Shown: piece by piece, positions 1 to 7,921 of the stretch
How positions within the stretch are numbered: the first letter of the stretch is position 1
How the letters are laid out: each line of letters opens with the position of its first letter
NCBI RefSeq assembly: GCF_052056915.1
Contig: NZ_CP195119.1
Location: forward strand, 3,224,001 to 3,288,000
Source of the DNA: MTP4 sp052056915
GTDB taxonomy: Archaea > Halobacteriota > Methanosarcinia > Methanosarcinales > Methanosarcinaceae
Reading direction: 5' to 3'
Length of the DNA: 64,000 bases
The notes under the pieces: model-generated
What the model saw: the letters and a program-made list of their open reading frames with translations, nothing else
Database searches by the model: none
Told to the model about the DNA's origin: nothing
Made by a program: the position numbers and the translations under genes

Positions 1-55
1 CGGGTTCCTGCCTTTTCTTTTTTTAGGAATTTTCCGGTTTCAACTCATTTTCCGC

Positions 56-138
56 TTTCATATTTCAATTTCTGTTATTTTATATTTTAAATCTTTTTCA
101 TTTTCATATTTCAATTTCTGTTATTTTATTTTTTAAAT
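56..138. repeat. Two-copy AT-rich direct repeat
   Basis: A 37-base AT-rich segment at 56-92 recurs at 102-138 with one or two differences, a period of 46 bases. It lies in non-coding sequence upstream of the first gene. The rest of 1-391 is AT-rich and shows no convincing gene. Confidence 0.7.
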
Positions 139-324
139 ATGATTTGTTTTCATCTCTCAATTTATCATGTCTTTTTCCGTAATGTCTCCCGGATAAGTTG
201 GGATGTGTGTAGTAAAATCGCATTTGAATGCAGGCCCACTCAATTTTCTTCTGAGTCCACTTCTCCAAAAGCATTTATCATACATTATCATTTTTTATTT
301 TTATAACTCATTTTTTGAACAAAG

Positions 325-335
325 TTTTTATAAGC
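325..335 (+). promoter_or_regulatory. TATA-box promoter for the first gene cluster
   Basis: A TTTTTATAAGC element lies about 57 bases before the ATG at 392. This spacing would give a short leader carrying the AAGGGG ribosome-binding site at about 378. It probably drives the four co-directional genes 392-3209. Confidence 0.5.
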
Positions 336-391
336 AATAAAGTGCTATTTATTACCATCCTTTAAATTTTAATTATGAAGGGGAATAGAAA

Positions 392-1006
392 ATGGTTAGC
401 GTTGGTCAGGAATTGCTGAATGTCCCGTTCGGGGATATGATTAAAGAGATGGCTCTTGCAATTGCGGAAGGGCAGATGGCACTCGACATGAACTCCGTGC
501 AGGTCGCACAGGCGCTTGCGGCAACCGAGCTGGATGCCGGCAGTGTTGTGATGTATGTCGAGGAAACCGTGGACGAAGACGGGAACGTGACTGCTACGAA
601 TGTTGTCACGAACGACAGCCCCATGTCCCTGCTTACTTACGGGCTCGAACCCCGTTTCTATGAGTTCACCGAGTCTGTCATCGAAGTGAAGATGGCAATC
701 ACGATGATGAGGGAACGCTCCCTTGAGCTCAAGTACGGAAGCGAATTCAAGTTCACGAACCAGTCAAAGATCAAGGGCAGCTACAAGTCCGGAGGGCTTG
801 CAGGGCTCCTCTTCGGCAAGGCAAAGGTGAGCGCTGAAAACACGACGACGGTTGCTTACACTTCCACGTTCAATGCAAAGTACAACTCCAAATATTCCTT
901 CAAGGAAGAAGGCACAAGCCTCCTTCGGACAACCCTGAAACCCGTTCCGGCCCCCGATAGGGCAATACCCAAGGTAACGGTTAAGGAAAGCGGCGGATCC
1001 AGCTGA
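392..1006 (+). CDS. Uncharacterised protein, DUF2589-like
   Basis: 204 residues with no signal peptide or membrane segment. A helical N-terminus (NVPFGDMIKEMALAIAEGQ) is followed by a beta-rich part. The layout resembles the DUF2589 family, whose members have a PFG...ALAIAEGQ-type helix and a later beta segment near residues 80-110 (PRFYEF...EVKMAITMM). The tail has an NAKYNSKYS motif and a proline-rich end. The next gene has the same architecture (NASYNSLYS, SIPAS), so the two are distant paralogs. AAGGGG precedes the ATG at a good distance. The role is unknown, and the family assignment is from memory of the pattern. Confidence 0.75.
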   Translation: MVSVGQELLNVPFGDMIKEMALAIAEGQMALDMNSVQVAQALAATELDAGSVVMYVEETVDEDGNVTATNVVTNDSPMSLLTYGLEPRFYEFTESVIEVKMAITMMRERSLELKYGSEFKFTNQSKIKGSYKSGGLAGLLFGKAKVSAENTTTVAYTSTFNAKYNSKYSFKEEGTSLLRTTLKPVPAPDRAIPKVTVKESGGSS

Positions 1007-1150
1007 TCCCTGCCCGTACGACTCTCCCGGCTCTCCGGGGGCTGTTGAAGGCTTTCCGGAGGGTTGGGGGCATCAACGGTACGGCCGCCCGGTGAGGTCC
1101 GGCTGTGCCTGCGCACTTTTTTGCAATAATCGTTCTAAGGAGTTGTTAAT

Positions 1151-1555
1151 TTGGCTAAAAATGGGGAAGAGATCGAGGAAGTACTGATAACTCCTCTATC
1201 AAAGCTTTTGGGGGAAGTTGGGCGCTCCGTAGCCGAGACCCAGTGGACCCTTGACCGTAACTCCATCAGGACCCAGCTCGAAATCGAGGCTGACGAGGTA
1301 ATGAAAGAGTATGATGTCCAGGCTCCCTGGTACCACATCCCGGAAGTTGACCTTGAGCTTAAGATGTCGCTTACGGTGAAGCTCGAGGAAGAACGGGACT
1401 CCAAAAATGTGGTCCGGGGCTACAAGCCTGTCCTGAATGCGGCGCCTCTTAATGCTTCGTATAACTCGCTTTATAGCTACAATGTGCAGGGTTCGAGCTG
1501 CATCAAGGCTAAAATAGTGTCCATCCCGGCTTCTTCAAAGGTCAGGGAGGAGTAA
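1151..1555 (+). CDS. Uncharacterised protein, paralog of the preceding gene
   Basis: 134 residues starting at TTG; AAGGAG stands 7 bases upstream. The helix with ITPLSKLLGEVGRSVAETQ, the strand with PEVDLELKMSLTV and the NASYNSLYSY motif correspond position by position to the neighbour at 392. The middle of the protein is shorter here. It is soluble and acidic, with no membrane segment. It lies 22 bases before the PASTA-domain gene and is probably co-transcribed. Function is unknown; co-occurrence with its paralog suggests subunits of one assembly, which is inference. Confidence 0.72.
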   Translation: MAKNGEEIEEVLITPLSKLLGEVGRSVAETQWTLDRNSIRTQLEIEADEVMKEYDVQAPWYHIPEVDLELKMSLTVKLEEERDSKNVVRGYKPVLNAAPLNASYNSLYSYNVQGSSCIKAKIVSIPASSKVREE

Positions 1556-1576
1556 GGTCCTTTCAGGAGGAATGGA

Positions 1577-2902
1577 ATGGAGAATATTAAGGAGCTCAGG
1601 AACAACCTGGAAACATTTAGAAGGAAGGGGGTAATTGATAACCGCAGTTATACGGTCATGTTGAATAATCTCAAAGGGCTGGAGGCAGGGCTTGAATCCG
1701 TGGAAAAGACGTCTTCGGTCTATAAGGAAAGTTCGGAAAGGTTGTTGAAGGAAAAAATTCTCCTGGCGCAGGAAAAAGACGCCCTGTCAATCCAGGTGGC
1801 AAAACTTTCCAGGGAGAAATTGGAACTCGAATCAAGGATTTCGGTGCTCCAGAAGACCCGGCCTGCCTTATCGCCGACAAACCTCGTGAGCACTTTCAAA
1901 ACTTCACTTGAAGAAATGGACAGGGGGCTTAAAAAGGCGCCATCCGGGACAAAGTACAGTGTCAGCAGTATGAACGTGACCCTGAAGACCAATCTTGCCC
2001 TCGAGGGGGAAGAACTGAGGTTCCAGATGCCCAAAGCCGATGACATCATCAGCCCGGAAAACCTCAGCATCATAGAGTTCTCCGTAAAAGCGCTTCCCCA
2101 AAAACCGGACATAGCTTCTTACGGGGAAGTCCCGGACCTTGCAGGTCTCTCAAAAGAAGTTGCCGAAGGCAAACTCCTTGAAGCAGGTTTCAAACCCGGG
2201 GATATCCTGGAAAAGGACAGCAGTGCCCCGGAGGGTGCGGTCATAGCCCAGATTCCTTCCGGTGGATCCCTGGCCGAACCCGGGGCTGCAGTGGACCTCA
2301 TTATCTCCCGAATCTCTTCTCTGAAAGTCCCGAACCTGCTAGGGCTTGAGCTTGAAAGCGCAAAGCAGGTCCTGGATAAGTTCGGGCTTAAGCTCGGCGG
2401 GGTCAGGGAGCAGCCCTCGGATACAAAACCCGGGATTATCCTTGCCCAGAGCCTGAAACCTGGCTCGGAAGCCGAAGTGGATGCCAAAATCTTTCTGATG
2501 GTCTCGACCGAAATGAAAAAAGAGGAGACAGAGGGCGTCCTGTCTGACAGGCTGAAGCGGCCTCAGATAACTCCTCTGAAAGTTCCCGCCGAGACCCCAA
2601 CTAAGGTTTCAACCGAAGCTCCTGCTAAGGTTTCGCCAGCTCCGAAAACCGAGGTCAAAAGAGTCCCCCGGGTTACCGGCATGCCTTTTGAAAAAGCTGC
2701 TGAAATCCTGAAAAAGGAAGGGGTAAACATCGGCAAGGTTTCGGAGATCGTTTCCAGGATTTCTCCCGGAACAGTGCTCAACCAGAGTCCCAGGGCCGGG
2801 TCTATCGCCAACCCGCGAATTCCTGTCGACCTTTCGGTTTCGAAAGAGAGGCCTGACCCGAATCTTCGGGTATCCAGCGTAACCCGCAGGATAAGCCGCT
2901 GA
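1577..2902 (+). CDS. Coiled-coil protein with three PASTA domains
   Basis: 441 residues. Residues 30-95 form a predicted coiled coil rich in K, E and L. Residues 125-175 resemble the beta-rich segment of the two upstream proteins. Three PASTA-type repeats follow at about 183-245, 248-311 and 361-424. Each has VP-x-L/V-x-G, a helix (A-x-x-L) and a GxVxxQxPxxG-like turn. A Pro/Thr/Lys/Glu linker separates repeats two and three. No signal peptide or membrane helix is visible, so it is predicted to be cytoplasmic. PASTA domains usually sit outside bacterial cells on peptidoglycan-sensing kinases and penicillin-binding proteins. Here there is no kinase domain, so the ligand is unknown. AGGAGG lies 6 bases before the ATG. 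Confidence 0.85.
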   Translation: MENIKELRNNLETFRRKGVIDNRSYTVMLNNLKGLEAGLESVEKTSSVYKESSERLLKEKILLAQEKDALSIQVAKLSREKLELESRISVLQKTRPALSPTNLVSTFKTSLEEMDRGLKKAPSGTKYSVSSMNVTLKTNLALEGEELRFQMPKADDIISPENLSIIEFSVKALPQKPDIASYGEVPDLAGLSKEVAEGKLLEAGFKPGDILEKDSSAPEGAVIAQIPSGGSLAEPGAAVDLIISRISSLKVPNLLGLELESAKQVLDKFGLKLGGVREQPSDTKPGIILAQSLKPGSEAEVDAKIFLMVSTEMKKEETEGVLSDRLKRPQITPLKVPAETPTKVSTEAPAKVSPAPKTEVKRVPRVTGMPFEKAAEILKKEGVNIGKVSEIVSRISPGTVLNQSPRAGSIANPRIPVDLSVSKERPDPNLRVSSVTRRISR

Positions 2903-2945
2903 AAATTGCTGAGTTTCGAAAAACATTGACCCCAGGTTTTCACCC

Positions 2946-3209
2946 ATGTCAGTAGAATCCCATATGATCAGAATTTCTGATAACGCTAGCCAGCCTCAGA
3001 TCCAGGAGGTCCTGAAAATGGTTGTCGGGGTAGGTGGGCGGATCGAAATGGTTGCCGGCAGGATCATCATTGCAAGCTTTGATAGTGACTTTGCCGGGGC
3101 AATAAAGAAAAAGAAAGGTGTGGCACTTGTAGGCGGGGTCAATTTCAGGGGTAGAAAAATCCGTAAAATCACAAAAAGGGTTTCCAGAGAGGAACAGCCG
3201 GACTCCTAA
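2946..3209 (+). CDS. Small hypothetical protein
   Basis: 87 residues, last of the four-gene cluster and 43 bases after the PASTA gene. The pattern (I-x-E-M-V-A-G-R-I-I-I-A-S-F, then A-I-K-x-x-x-G-V) suggests a small alpha/beta sandwich like the ferredoxin-like fold of subtilisin propeptides. That is a structural guess only. The C-terminus is basic. The ribosome-binding site before ATG 2946 is weak, and an ATG at 2964 is an alternative start. T-rich sequence at 3215-3262 could terminate transcription. Confidence 0.6.
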   Translation: MSVESHMIRISDNASQPQIQEVLKMVVGVGGRIEMVAGRIIIASFDSDFAGAIKKKKGVALVGGVNFRGRKIRKITKRVSREEQPDS

Positions 3210-3269
3210 GCTTTTCCGAAGGGTCCTGTTTTTCCTTTTCTTTTCTTTTGTATTTTTTTCCTGCAAAAC

Positions 3270-3368
3270 GTGGTCCTATATAATACTATGCTGCATCCCA
3301 TATTCAGGCATCAATTCCACTTATGTACTTTTTCGCGCAATATGTGGCCTTATATAATACTATGCTGC
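3270..3368. repeat. Duplicated 25-bp TATA-containing element
   Basis: The sequence GTGGYCYTATATAATACTAT plus GCTGC occurs at 3270-3294 and again at 3344-3368, differing at two positions. Both copies contain a strong TATA-like core. No gene follows directly; the next recognised signal is the promoter near 3650. Confidence 0.65.
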
Positions 3369-3647
3369 GTTCTGCTCGAATCATTCTACTCGAATCATTC
3401 TGCTTGAATCACATTTGTTCCGGTCTATTCAATATGGTCGATTTTTCTGGCTGACTTCTTTCGGCTGAATTATAGTTGTTTGTGGCTGCATGTGATTGAA
3501 TTCTCGTGTTCTATTTCTTCTGATCAAGTTCGATCCGGGCCTGCCGTCTCCCGGCCTTGTCATCTTTCCAACCGGGTTGAAAATTATTTTCTGTTTGTCA
3601 CGATGGTTGCTGATTATTTTTCCTTATCTATTCTTTTTCTGCAAAGG

Positions 3648-3656
3648 TTTTATATA
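3648..3656 (+). promoter_or_regulatory. TATA-box promoter upstream of a structured leader
   Basis: TTTTATATAC preceded by a purine-rich stretch (AAAGG) is a good archaeal TATA/BRE pair. Initiation would be expected near 3680, just ahead of the hairpin-rich segment. It may drive a separate small RNA or a very long leader for rpl3. Confidence 0.5.
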
Positions 3657-3679
3657 CAAGATGTGATATCTAAGGGCAA

Positions 3680-3925
3680 AGTACATCCGACATGTGATGT
3701 TTCAGGCACTTCGGGTGCTTGAAATCAGTGTTTAACTGATCAATGTGATGCTTTAACACTTACATCCCGGATACGTCCGGGGGATACGAGTCACCTGCTG
3801 TTGATTATGGCGGGTGCTCGGCAGTGAAGATAATCCAGTGAGAAACGTCGGATCAACATGAGTGTCAAAGGGCCAATGCTTTGAAACGCCCGCTTTTGGC
3901 GCCTTAATGGCGCCCAAAATCGCAC
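3680..3925 (+). ncRNA. Candidate structured RNA or long leader upstream of rpl3
   Basis: At least six hairpins can be read by eye. 3700-3724 has an exact stem around TTCGG. 3725-3739 is TCAGT/ACTGA. 3766-3781 is CCCGGA/TCCGGG around TACG. 3794-3815 is CACC-GC/GC-GGTG. 3865-3884 is TCAAAG/CTTTGA. 3898-3914 is GGCGCC/GGCGCC, extendable with T/A pairs and terminator-like. No reading frame here looks coding. It matches no RNA family I can name with confidence (not tRNA, SRP RNA or RNase P RNA). It could be an independent ncRNA or part of an autoregulatory leader. Confidence 0.4.
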
Positions 3926-4017
3926 GAAAATGTTTATGTTTTCGGTGAGTCGCGTTTAGTAGAGACTGAAATGTTTCAATTCAGGGCTCAAATCACCTGG
4001 ATTTGGGTTTGTCAGGG

Positions 4018-4027
4018 AATTATATAC
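4018..4027 (+). promoter_or_regulatory. Putative proximal promoter of the ribosomal protein operon
   Basis: AATTATATAC lies 247 bases before the rpl3 ATG. The predicted leader (about 4050-4273) holds a CTGGCC/GGCCAG stem at about 4127-4155, plausible for r-protein autoregulation. Nothing coding is seen between 3925 and 4273. Confidence 0.45.
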
Positions 4028-4273
4028 AGTTCTCCCATCAATGCTGCCTTCTGAAGTAGCTGGCAGGAGGGGAATTGGAACTATCAGATGCCTGAAGGGA
4101 TAAGGTGCCAAAGGGCGTATAGCTCTGGCCTGCTCGAGGCTTTCTGGCCAGGCAGGTCTGGAAAATAATCCTCTGACAGCGTTCGGAAATAATCCGGGAC
4201 TTATGATTTTGTCACTCAGGTTGTGCCGACCGGAGGGACTGGTATTTCTATTAAAACATAACGGAGTAGAAAT

Positions 4274-5287
4274 ATGGCAAATGTACACCGACCAAATCGA
4301 GGTTCTCTCGCATTCAGCCCACGTAAAAGGGCCAAGAGCCACATCCCAAGGTTCAGGTCATGGCCGGAAGCCACAGGTGAACCAAGGCTGCAGGGCTTTG
4401 CCGGCTACAAGGTGGGTATGACCCACGTTATCATGGTTGATGACGTAAAGAACAGTTTGACTGAAGGCATGGAGATCTCCGTTCCGGTCACTGTTGTCGA
4501 AACTCCTGCAATCAGGGTAGCCGCCATTAGGGCTTACGGGAATGATAGCTTTGGTGAAATCGCAATTGCGGAAGCCTGGGCTGCGGAACTTGACCCTGAA
4601 CTTGAAAGGCGGATGCCAATGCCTGATACGGGAAACACCGATGATTCCCTCGAAAAAATCAGCAAGCTGATTGAAGAAGGCAAGGTTTCCGATATCAGGG
4701 CAATCACCTACACTCTTCCGAAGAGCCTGACCGGTGTCCCTAAAAAGAAGCCGGACGTCATGGAAACGGGAATCGCCGCAAAGGACCTTCCCACCAAGTT
4801 CGAGTTCGGAAAGTCCATTCTGGGCACTCTTGTAAGCGTTACCGACGTGTTCCGGAACGGGACCATCATTGATACGGCTGCGATTACAACCGGAAAGGGG
4901 ACTCAGGGCCCTGTAAAGCGCTGGGGTATCCAGTTGCAGAAGGGCAAGCACTCCCGTCAGGGCAGTCTCCGGCAGGTCGGGACCCTCGGACCTTTCAATC
5001 CGTCCCGCGTCTCCTGGCGTGTGCCGCAGATGGGTCAGATGGGTTACCACCAGAGGACCGAGTTCAACAAGCGCATCCTGAAGATCGGGGCCGACGGCGA
5101 GGAAGTAACTCCCGAAGGCGGTTTCATTAACTACGGGCTGGTCCGTGGGGACTATGTGCTTATCAAGGGCAGCGTGCCCGGGCCTTCCAAGAGGCTGATC
5201 AGGTTAAGAGACCCGGTCAGGGCAAAGAAAACCGGCCTCGGTGAACCTCAGATTCTCCACATTAGCAGGGAGTCCAAGCAGGGGTGA
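4274..5287 (+). CDS. rpl3: Ribosomal protein L3 (uL3)
   Basis: 337 residues, normal archaeal length. Binds 23S rRNA early in large-subunit assembly and reaches towards the peptidyl transferase centre. The typical N-terminus (RPRKRA-like PRKRAKSHIPRF) and the central RWGIQLQKGKHSRQGSLRQVG region with its conserved histidine are present. The ATG at 4274 follows ACGGAG. First gene of the S10-like cluster rpl3-rpl4-rpl23-rpl2-rps19-rpl22-rps3; only six bases separate it from rpl4. Confidence 0.97.
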   Translation: MANVHRPNRGSLAFSPRKRAKSHIPRFRSWPEATGEPRLQGFAGYKVGMTHVIMVDDVKNSLTEGMEISVPVTVVETPAIRVAAIRAYGNDSFGEIAIAEAWAAELDPELERRMPMPDTGNTDDSLEKISKLIEEGKVSDIRAITYTLPKSLTGVPKKKPDVMETGIAAKDLPTKFEFGKSILGTLVSVTDVFRNGTIIDTAAITTGKGTQGPVKRWGIQLQKGKHSRQGSLRQVGTLGPFNPSRVSWRVPQMGQMGYHQRTEFNKRILKIGADGEEVTPEGGFINYGLVRGDYVLIKGSVPGPSKRLIRLRDPVRAKKTGLGEPQILHISRESKQG

Positions 5288-5293
5288 TGTAAT

Positions 5294-6055
5294 ATGGCTA
5301 CAGCAAAAACCATAGATCTTTCAGGTAACGTTGTCAGGGAAGTTGAACTCCCTGCCGTGTTCGATGTGGACTACCGTCCTGACCTGATCAAGAAGGCAGT
5401 GCTCGCAGCACAGGCAAACAGGCTTCAACCCTACGGCCCCCGTCTCTACTCAGGTATGGACACTTCTGCAAGGTCCTGGGGGTCCGGACGAGGCGTCGCG
5501 CAGATCCCGAGGCTTACCAACGGCAGCAGGGCTGCAAGAGTCCCGCAGGCAAAGGGCGGAAGAAGGGCACACCCACCAAAACCCGAAGCCGACAGGACAG
5601 AGAAGGTCAACACCAAGGAACGTCGCTATGCAATCCGCTCTGCAATCGCAGCAACCCGGGACCCGACCCTTGTGAGCCTGAGAGGCCACATTTACGAGGC
5701 CGAACTTCCGATCGTTGCGGACAGCGCTCTTGAAAGCCTTGAAAAGACAAAGCAGGTTATAGATTTCCTTGAAGCTGCAGGCGTCTACGGAGATGTTCTC
5801 AGGGCAAAGAACGGAAAACACATCCGGGCAGGCCGCGGGAAGCTCAGAGGCAGGAAGTACAAGCACAAAAAGAGCCTCCTGATCGTAGCAGGGGAAAATG
5901 CCCCTATCCTCAAGGCAGCAAGAAATCTCTCTGGAGTGGACGCCGTCACAGTGGATGCACTGAACGCCGAAACGCTCGCACCCGGTACGCATGCAGGGCG
6001 CCTTACGATCTGGACTGAATCCGCAATTCAAAAACTGGAGGGCGCATTCCAATGA
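5294..6055 (+). CDS. rpl4: Ribosomal protein L4 (uL4)
   Basis: 253 residues. Large-subunit protein lining the exit tunnel. The extended RNA-binding loop region with SWGSGRGVAQIPRLTNGSR and the AHPPKPEADR segment is characteristic of archaeal and eukaryotic L4. A GGTGATGT ribosome-binding site precedes the ATG. The 3' end overlaps rpl23 by four bases (ATGA), indicating coupled translation. Confidence 0.97.
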   Translation: MATAKTIDLSGNVVREVELPAVFDVDYRPDLIKKAVLAAQANRLQPYGPRLYSGMDTSARSWGSGRGVAQIPRLTNGSRAARVPQAKGGRRAHPPKPEADRTEKVNTKERRYAIRSAIAATRDPTLVSLRGHIYEAELPIVADSALESLEKTKQVIDFLEAAGVYGDVLRAKNGKHIRAGRGKLRGRKYKHKKSLLIVAGENAPILKAARNLSGVDAVTVDALNAETLAPGTHAGRLTIWTESAIQKLEGAFQ

Positions 6056-6300
6056 ATTCCGTCAAATATCCTTTTGTCACAGAAAAAGCGATGATGTTGC
6101 TGGACGATAACAAGCTCCAGTTTATCGTGGACACAAGGTCAAACAAGTACCAGATCAGAGAGGAAGTTGAAAAGCTGTACGGGTTCAAAGTAAATTCCGT
6201 GCGGACCATGACCACCATGAAGGGTATGAAAAAAGCAATCCTGACCTTTGAGGGGACCGAAGCGGCCCACGAGATTGCTACCCGAATAGGACTTATTTGA
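6052..6300 (+). CDS. rpl23: Ribosomal protein L23 (uL23)
   Basis: 82 residues, the usual short archaeal form. Sits at the tunnel exit and is a docking site for SRP and other factors. Motifs KYPFVTEKAM at the N-terminus and FKVNSVRTMTTMKGMKKA near residue 50 identify it. Starts inside the rpl4 stop (ATGA overlap). Confidence 0.96.
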   Translation: MNSVKYPFVTEKAMMLLDDNKLQFIVDTRSNKYQIREEVEKLYGFKVNSVRTMTTMKGMKKAILTFEGTEAAHEIATRIGLI

Positions 6301-6310
6301 GGTGTGATGT

Positions 6311-7027
6311 ATGGGTAAACGGCTTATATCACAGAACAGGGGTAGAGGCACTCCGACCTACAGAGCTCCTTCTCATAAATTCAAAGCAGAGCTGAGGCAC
6401 CCCCGCGTGGATGAAAACACCACCCTCGGAGGGGAAGTAATCGGGATCGAACACGACCCTGCCCGTTCCGCTCCCATCGCAAAAGTAGCCTTTGAAAACG
6501 GGGAAGAACTCTTCCTTCTGGCTTCAGAAGGCATTTCCATCGGGACAAAGGTTCTCTGCGGAGACGACGTCGAGATCAAACCCGGTAACATCGTTTCCAT
6601 CGGAAACGTGCCGGAAGGTTTCCTCGTCTGCAACATTGAATCCAAACCTAACGACGGAGGCAAGTTCGTCCGTTCCTCTGGAGTGTACGCAACGGTTGTA
6701 ACCCACGAAGAAACCAGGACAGCTGTGTCACTGCCCTCCGGAAACATCAAGTGGCTGAACCCCAAATGCCGGGCAACTATCGGAATTGTTGCCGGCGGCG
6801 GCAGGGTGGACAGGCCCTGGCTCAAGGCAGGGAAAAAGTACCACAAGATGAAGACAAGAGCTGCAAAATATCCCAGGGTATCTGGAGTTGCCATGAACCC
6901 GGTTGACCACCCGTTTGGTGGGGGTAACCGTAAGCATCCGACTAGACCGACCACTGTGAGCAGAAACGCCCCGCCTGGACAAAAGGTCGGGTTGATTGCA
7001 GCAAGAAGGACCGGAAAGAAGCGCTGA
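6311..7027 (+). CDS. rpl2: Ribosomal protein L2 (uL2)
   Basis: 238 residues. Essential for subunit association and peptidyl transferase architecture. The signature region MNPVDHPFGGGNRKHP near residues 195-212 includes the conserved histidines. The RGRGTPTYRAPSHKFKAE start is typical of archaea. Preceded by GGTGATG; 16 bases separate it from rps19. Confidence 0.97.
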   Translation: MGKRLISQNRGRGTPTYRAPSHKFKAELRHPRVDENTTLGGEVIGIEHDPARSAPIAKVAFENGEELFLLASEGISIGTKVLCGDDVEIKPGNIVSIGNVPEGFLVCNIESKPNDGGKFVRSSGVYATVVTHEETRTAVSLPSGNIKWLNPKCRATIGIVAGGGRVDRPWLKAGKKYHKMKTRAAKYPRVSGVAMNPVDHPFGGGNRKHPTRPTTVSRNAPPGQKVGLIAARRTGKKR

Positions 7028-7043
7028 ACAAGGGGTATTCATT

Positions 7044-7454
7044 ATGGCAAGAAAAGCAGCATCAAGGTTACCGAAAAGAAAGGGTGAGTACACTTATCGC
7101 GGCAAGACCATTGCAGAACTTCAGAAGCTGAGCGTTGAAGAGTTTGCAGAGCTTCTCCCCTCCAGGGAACGCCGGAGCATTAAGCGCGGGTTTACCGACG
7201 GGCAGAAGAAGGTCTTGCACGAGTTCAAGGAAGGAAAGAATGTCAAGACTCACTACAGGAACATGATCATCTTCCCGGAAATGATCGGCAAGACGGTCGA
7301 AATCTACAACGGAAAAACATTCGTAAGTGTGGAGTTCCAGCCTGAAATGGTCGGACACCGCTTCGGAGAGTTCGCACCCACCCGGCCAAGGGTTTCCCAC
7401 GGCAGTGCAGGTGTCGGTGCAACCCGTTCAAGCAGGTTCGTTCCGCTGAAGTGA
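7044..7454 (+). CDS. rps19: Ribosomal protein S19 (uS19)
   Basis: 136 residues from the ATG at 7044; an in-frame upstream start at 6996 would overlap rpl2 and is rejected. Small-subunit head protein near the A/P-site finger contacts. Motifs include ETYRGKT-like YTYRGKTIAEL, the IFPEMIGKTVEIYNGKTFV block and GHRFGEFAPTRPRVSHG near the C-terminus. Confidence 0.96.
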   Translation: MARKAASRLPKRKGEYTYRGKTIAELQKLSVEEFAELLPSRERRSIKRGFTDGQKKVLHEFKEGKNVKTHYRNMIIFPEMIGKTVEIYNGKTFVSVEFQPEMVGHRFGEFAPTRPRVSHGSAGVGATRSSRFVPLK

Positions 7455-7465
7455 GGTGAAAGGGA

Positions 7466-7921
7466 ATGGCAAAAATTAATTATTCAGTCGAGATGGACCC
7501 TGAAAAGACCTCCAAGGCAATGGGCTCCGAACTTCACATTTCTCCTAAGAAATCCCGAGAAATCTGTTGCAAGATCAAGGGCATGAAAACCGTCGAGGCA
7601 AGAAAGTTCCTCGAGGATGTCATCGCCCTGAAGCAGGCCGTACCCTTTAAAAGGCACCATGATGGAGCCGGACACAGGAAAGGGCCTATGGCAGCAGGCA
7701 GGTATCCGGTCAATGCTTCCAAAGAGTTCTTAAAGATTCTCAAGAACGCAGAGAGCAACGCCGAATACAAAGGCCTTGAACCCAGTCAGATGTACATTGC
7801 CCACACGGTCGTGCAGCGCGGCAGGGTGATCCACGGGATCATTCCGAGAGCCCGGGGCCGGGCCACTCCCAAAAACACAGATACTGTAAATATTGAGATG
7901 GTTCTTTCCGAGGTGCGCTAA
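7466..7921 (+). CDS. rpl22: Ribosomal protein L22 (uL22)
   Basis: 151 residues. Tunnel-lining 23S-binding protein with a long beta-hairpin (HTVVQRGRVIHGIIPRARGR). AGGTGAAAG precedes the ATG. The stop TAA is followed directly by the rps3 ATG with no intervening base. Confidence 0.96.
   Translation: MAKINYSVEMDPEKTSKAMGSELHISPKKSREICCKIKGMKTVEARKFLEDVIALKQAVPFKRHHDGAGHRKGPMAAGRYPVNASKEFLKILKNAESNAEYKGLEPSQMYIAHTVVQRGRVIHGIIPRARGRATPKNTDTVNIEMVLSEVR

Noticed and set aside
3480..3722. 80-codon reading frame before the ribosomal operon
   Set aside because: Overlaps the TATA box and first hairpin of the structured region, and has no ribosome-binding site or protein-like composition.
4358..5050. 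230-codon minus-strand frame
   Set aside because: Shadow of rpl3, which is supported by family motifs and operon position.
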